Shown: positions 18,196 to 20,539 of the stretch, piece after piece
Numbering within the stretch: position 1 is the stretch's first letter
Layout of the letters: each line of letters starts with the position of its first letter
Source of the DNA: Parvularia atlantis
Lineage: Eukaryota; Opisthokonta; Rotosphaerida
Assembly: GCA_943704415.1 (NCBI GenBank)
Contig: CALSCO010001151.1
Coordinates: 1-20,539, forward strand
DNA: 20,539 bases
Direction: 5' to 3'
Program-made: the position numbers and the translations under genes
Notes under the pieces: model-generated
Told to the model about the DNA's origin: nothing
Databases searched by the model: none
Seen by the model: the letters and a program-made list of their open reading frames with translations, nothing else

Positions 18196-18695
18196 TCACG
18201 CCCGCGTGGGCCGCCGCGCCCAGAACGCCTGCTGCCGCTCCACGAGCACCGACAGCACGACGACCACGACCAGGCCCGACAGCACGGCGATGGTCGTGAA
18301 GATGTCCTAGCGGTGGGTGCGCGCGCGCACGCGTGTGAGCGCCTGATCAGCACGGCTCCGAGCAGCGCACCGACGCGAGCGAGACAGCCGAGTAGAAGAT
18401 GCCGGGCACGAAGCGCAGGCGCGCGCGCGGCGGCAGGCGGTCGAGCGAGGCGGAGCGCTCGACGAGCACGTCCACGGAGGCGCGCCTCTTGCGCACGAGC
18501 CGCGCGATCTCGTCCTCGTCCGCGTCGACGTCGTCGTCGTCGTTGAGGTCGTCCGCGGGCGTGTGGAGGATGTTGATCGGCGGCGACGGCGGGGCGATGC
18601 TCAGGCCGCCCGCGCGCTCGCCCGACGTGCGGCGCTCGTACAAGCTGAACGAGTCGGTGCGGACGAGGCGGCCGCCGGTGATCGGGTCGATCCTG

Positions 18696-18730
<35 letters not shown>

Positions 18731-19372
18731 CTCGGTGTCGGTCTCGTTGTCGGCCGCGGCGGCGGGCGGCCCTCTCTGCTGCGGCTGCTGGTGCTTCTGC
18801 TGCTGGGCGCGCTCGGCCTCGAGGTCGGCCTTGGCCTTGACGAGCGCGCCCCTGAAGAGCCGCGTCACCATCTCGTGCGGCCCCTCGCCGTCGTCGTCCT
18901 CCACCTCCTCGCCGTACGCCTCGATCGCCGCGATGATCTCGCGCGCGTCCCGCTCAGCACGCGCCCTCAGCTCGTCGTCCTCGTCCTTGTCGTCGCTCTC
19001 GTGCTCGTCGTCGCTCTCGTGCTCGTCGTCGCTCTCGTGCTCGTCGTCGTCGTGATCGTCGGCGGCGCGCGGCGGTGGCGGTGGCGGCGGGGAATGCACG
19101 CGGTTGCCGGCCTCGTTGAACCGCACGACCTTGCGCGAGGACGACGCGCCGGGGCTGTCGATGGGCGGCGTATCAATCGCGCTGCTGCCGCCGCCGCTGA
19201 TCGCGCCCGATGCGCCCGATGCGTCCGTCGTCGTCGTCGTCGTCGTCGTCACGGCGATCTTGAGCGGCGTCCCGGCCACGTCCACCAGTGCGAGCTTGCC
19301 CGGCCGGTAGTCGTGCAGCACCGGCGGCGACGCCGGCCGCACCTCCACGGCGCGGGGCTCGAGGAGAGCCAT
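18196..19372 (-). CDS. Acidic low-complexity protein with one C-terminal membrane segment (2 exons, 370 aa)
   Basis: Exons 19372-18371 and 18306-18196; the intron 18370-18307 starts GTGCGC and ends CTAG. The family is not recognised. Visible parts: N-terminal LHDYRPGKLALVDVAG; a T8 run at 42-49; RKVVRFNE at 80-87, which fits the RVxF docking motif of protein phosphatase 1; a P7 run; an Asp/Glu-rich stretch at 104-135 with EHESDD repeated; a helical segment RAERDAREIIAAIEAYGEEVED; a D11 run; the basic patch LVRKRRASVDVLVER; and, after GIFYSAVSLAS, the hydrophobic segment IFTTIAVLSGLVVVVVLSVL close to the C terminus (VERQQAFWARRPTRA). With no signal peptide it looks tail-anchored in the ER, nuclear envelope or mitochondrial outer membrane, facing the cytosol. 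The PP1 link is inference. It is divergent from the 19.8 kb gene and convergent with SF3B4. Confidence 0.72.
18989..19042 (+). repeat. Three perfect 18-bp units coding the EHESDD repeat
   Basis: The unit GTCGTCGCTCTCGTGCTC is repeated three times. On the minus strand it encodes three EHESDD units in the acidic region of the membrane protein. Further GTC runs encoding Asp or Thr lie near 18696-18731 and 19227-19250. Confidence 0.9.
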
Positions 19373-19532
19373 TCTGGGAACGGGCGCGCGGTTCGTGCGT
19401 CAGCGACTGACTGCTGCGCTGAACGAGCGCGTGACGGGCAAAGAAAGACCAGCACGACGGCAAGCAGAACAAGCACCAGCACGAGCAGCCGCAAGCAGGA
19501 CAAAGCAGCAGCCAGCAGCAGCAGCGAGGGGC

Positions 19533-19574
<42 letters not shown>

Positions 19575-19840
19575 GAGAGAGCCAAACAGAGCGTTTCAGA
19601 CGCGTCACGCATCCGTCTCAGTTCGCCCGCCGTGCGCCTCGCGCTCTACCCGACCTCGCACACAGCAGCGGTCGCCGCACACGAGCGAGGTGCGCGTGCG
19701 GGTGCGCGTGCGGGTGTGTGGCCGTGCGCGCGGGGAAGGCGAGGGTGGAGGCAGCCGGCCGGCCGCTGGGCGCGGGAAAAGTGGTGATGCCGGCGCAGTG
19801 ATCGCGCCCACGTGCCGACCGCCCCTTTGCGCCGCCATCG
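19373..19840. other. Divergent promoter region with long GA tract
   Basis: These 468 nt lie between two genes pointing away from each other. They contain CAG-rich sequence at 19450-19525, a (GA)n tract at 19535-19582 and GC-rich sequence beyond. The GA tract could be a GAGA-type promoter element or a neutral microsatellite. I see no coding exon with family support. Confidence 0.5.
19535..19582 (+). repeat. (GA)n microsatellite
   Basis: Nearly perfect GA dinucleotides with one GGG interruption near 19563, in the divergent intergenic region. Confidence 0.9.
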
Positions 19841-20474
19841 ATGGCCGCGTGCGTCCCGCGCGCCCGCCGTATGCGCCACCCGCTGCTCACGCGCCGCGCG
19901 CAGCAGCAGCAGCAGCAGCGGGGGCGATGCGGCGCCGCTCGGTGCCGATGCGCCGCTGCATCTGCCGTCGTCGTGCTGATCGCGTCGTGTGGGCGCAGGG
20001 AGCGAGCGCGTCCTCGCCGCGCTCGAGGTCGTGCGCAAGAAGCAGCTGCGCCTCGCGGTCGAGCATCTCGCGCTCGACTCGGTGCTGGACCTGAGCGTGT
20101 GCGTCGTCGTTGTCCGCTCCTGGGCGGCGCTCACGACAAGGAGCAGGATGGCCCTCGACAACGACGATGAGATCGCGCGGCTGTTTGAGCAGCACGAGGC
20201 GCGCTTCGTCGAGCGCGAGCGCGCGCTGACCAAGCTGATGAGCGGGGTGCGCGGCGTCGCCCGCTGCTGCTGCCGTTTGCTGATTGCCGTTGCCGCAGCT
20301 GGTGGACCTGACCGACGCAACGTGCGCCCCCCCCTCCCCCCTCCCGCTGGTCGCACTGCTGCTGCTGCTCACACGGGCAGGCGCCGCAGATCCGAGCTGT
20401 TCACGTTCGCGGACCGGGCGGGCGAGCCTGCGGCGAGCAGCAGCAGCGCGAGCGACGCGTCCAAAGCGAGCTGA
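19841..20474 (+). CDS. Small helical, coiled-coil-like protein (6 exons, about 117 aa)
   Basis: Model: exons 19841-19848, 19904-19941, 19999-20098, 20147-20246, 20299-20321 and 20390-20474. Each intron begins GT with most matching GTGCG or GTGCC, ends AG, and keeps phase. The product starts MAASSSSSGG and then has SERVLAALEVVRKKQL, LAVEHLALDSVLDLSV, MALDNDDEIARLFEQHEARF, VERERALTKLMSGLVDLTD and a Ser/Ala-rich tail ending ASDASKAS. It is rich in helix formers with heptad-like Leu/Val spacing and has no membrane segment or signal. The family is not recognised; its size and helicity suggest a subunit of a larger complex. Uncertain points: the 8-nt first exon, the acceptor of intron 3 (20140 or 20146) and of intron 5 (20380 or 20389). 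Confidence 0.6.
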
Positions 20475-20539
20475 TCGCTGATCACCCCCTGCACGGTCAA
20501 CGCCCCCCTGCCGCTCCCTCCCCCTCCCCCCTTCCCTGC

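Noticed and set aside
1-20539. Transposons, retroelements or virus-like genes
   Set aside because: I saw no reverse transcriptase, integrase, transposase or capsid motifs, and no terminal repeats; the repeats present are simple or short tandem.

Overview
The window is nuclear DNA from an intron-dense, gene-dense eukaryote with a G+C content of roughly two thirds (judged by eye). The evidence is nine spliced genes with about 74 short introns (mostly 43-77 nt, typically GTGCG at the 5' end, a CTGAC or CTGAT branch-like site, and CAG at the 3' end), a U2 snRNP protein gene, a nuclear-envelope protein gene and a eukaryotic tRNA-Leu with a Pol III terminator. Exon joins were set by hand, requiring frame agreement and family homology. 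Every one of the nine models sums to a whole number of codons. The lineage cannot be fixed from this window: a free-living protist is my best guess, and the PurK-PurE fusion also occurs in fungi and plants.

Layout: MLH3-type mismatch-repair protein (111-2977, +); a large TIR protein with a CHORD-like zinc module (3280-7217, +); a secreted M14 metallocarboxypeptidase (7394-9340, +); ADE2, AIR carboxylase (9534-11892, +, with a tandemly duplicated leader from 9426); HADH, mitochondrial 3-hydroxyacyl-CoA dehydrogenase (13312-11957, -), convergent with ADE2 across 64 nt; an unresolved coding-like patch (13685-13915); a TMEM209-family nuclear-envelope protein (14035-16107, +); an atypical tRNA-Leu(UAG) (16270-16169, -); SF3B4 (16458-17936, +); an acidic, low-complexity membrane-anchored protein (19372-18196, -); and a small coiled-coil-like protein (19841-20474, +). 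I see no virus-like element, transposon or CRISPR array.

The genes do not form a pathway; this is a housekeeping neighbourhood. The standout is the 950-residue TIR protein. It keeps the glutamate expected of TIR NADases and is followed by eight Cys/His residues in the order of a CHORD zinc domain, the fold of RAR1, a co-chaperone partner in plant NLR immunity. Beta-rich unknown repeats and a C-terminal coiled coil come after that. Secondary points are an excess of GC-AG introns all starting AG|GCGCG, a perfect 54-bp duplication at the ADE2 start that adds alternative start codons, and a tRNA-Leu with a 34-nt variable region and a non-A discriminator.
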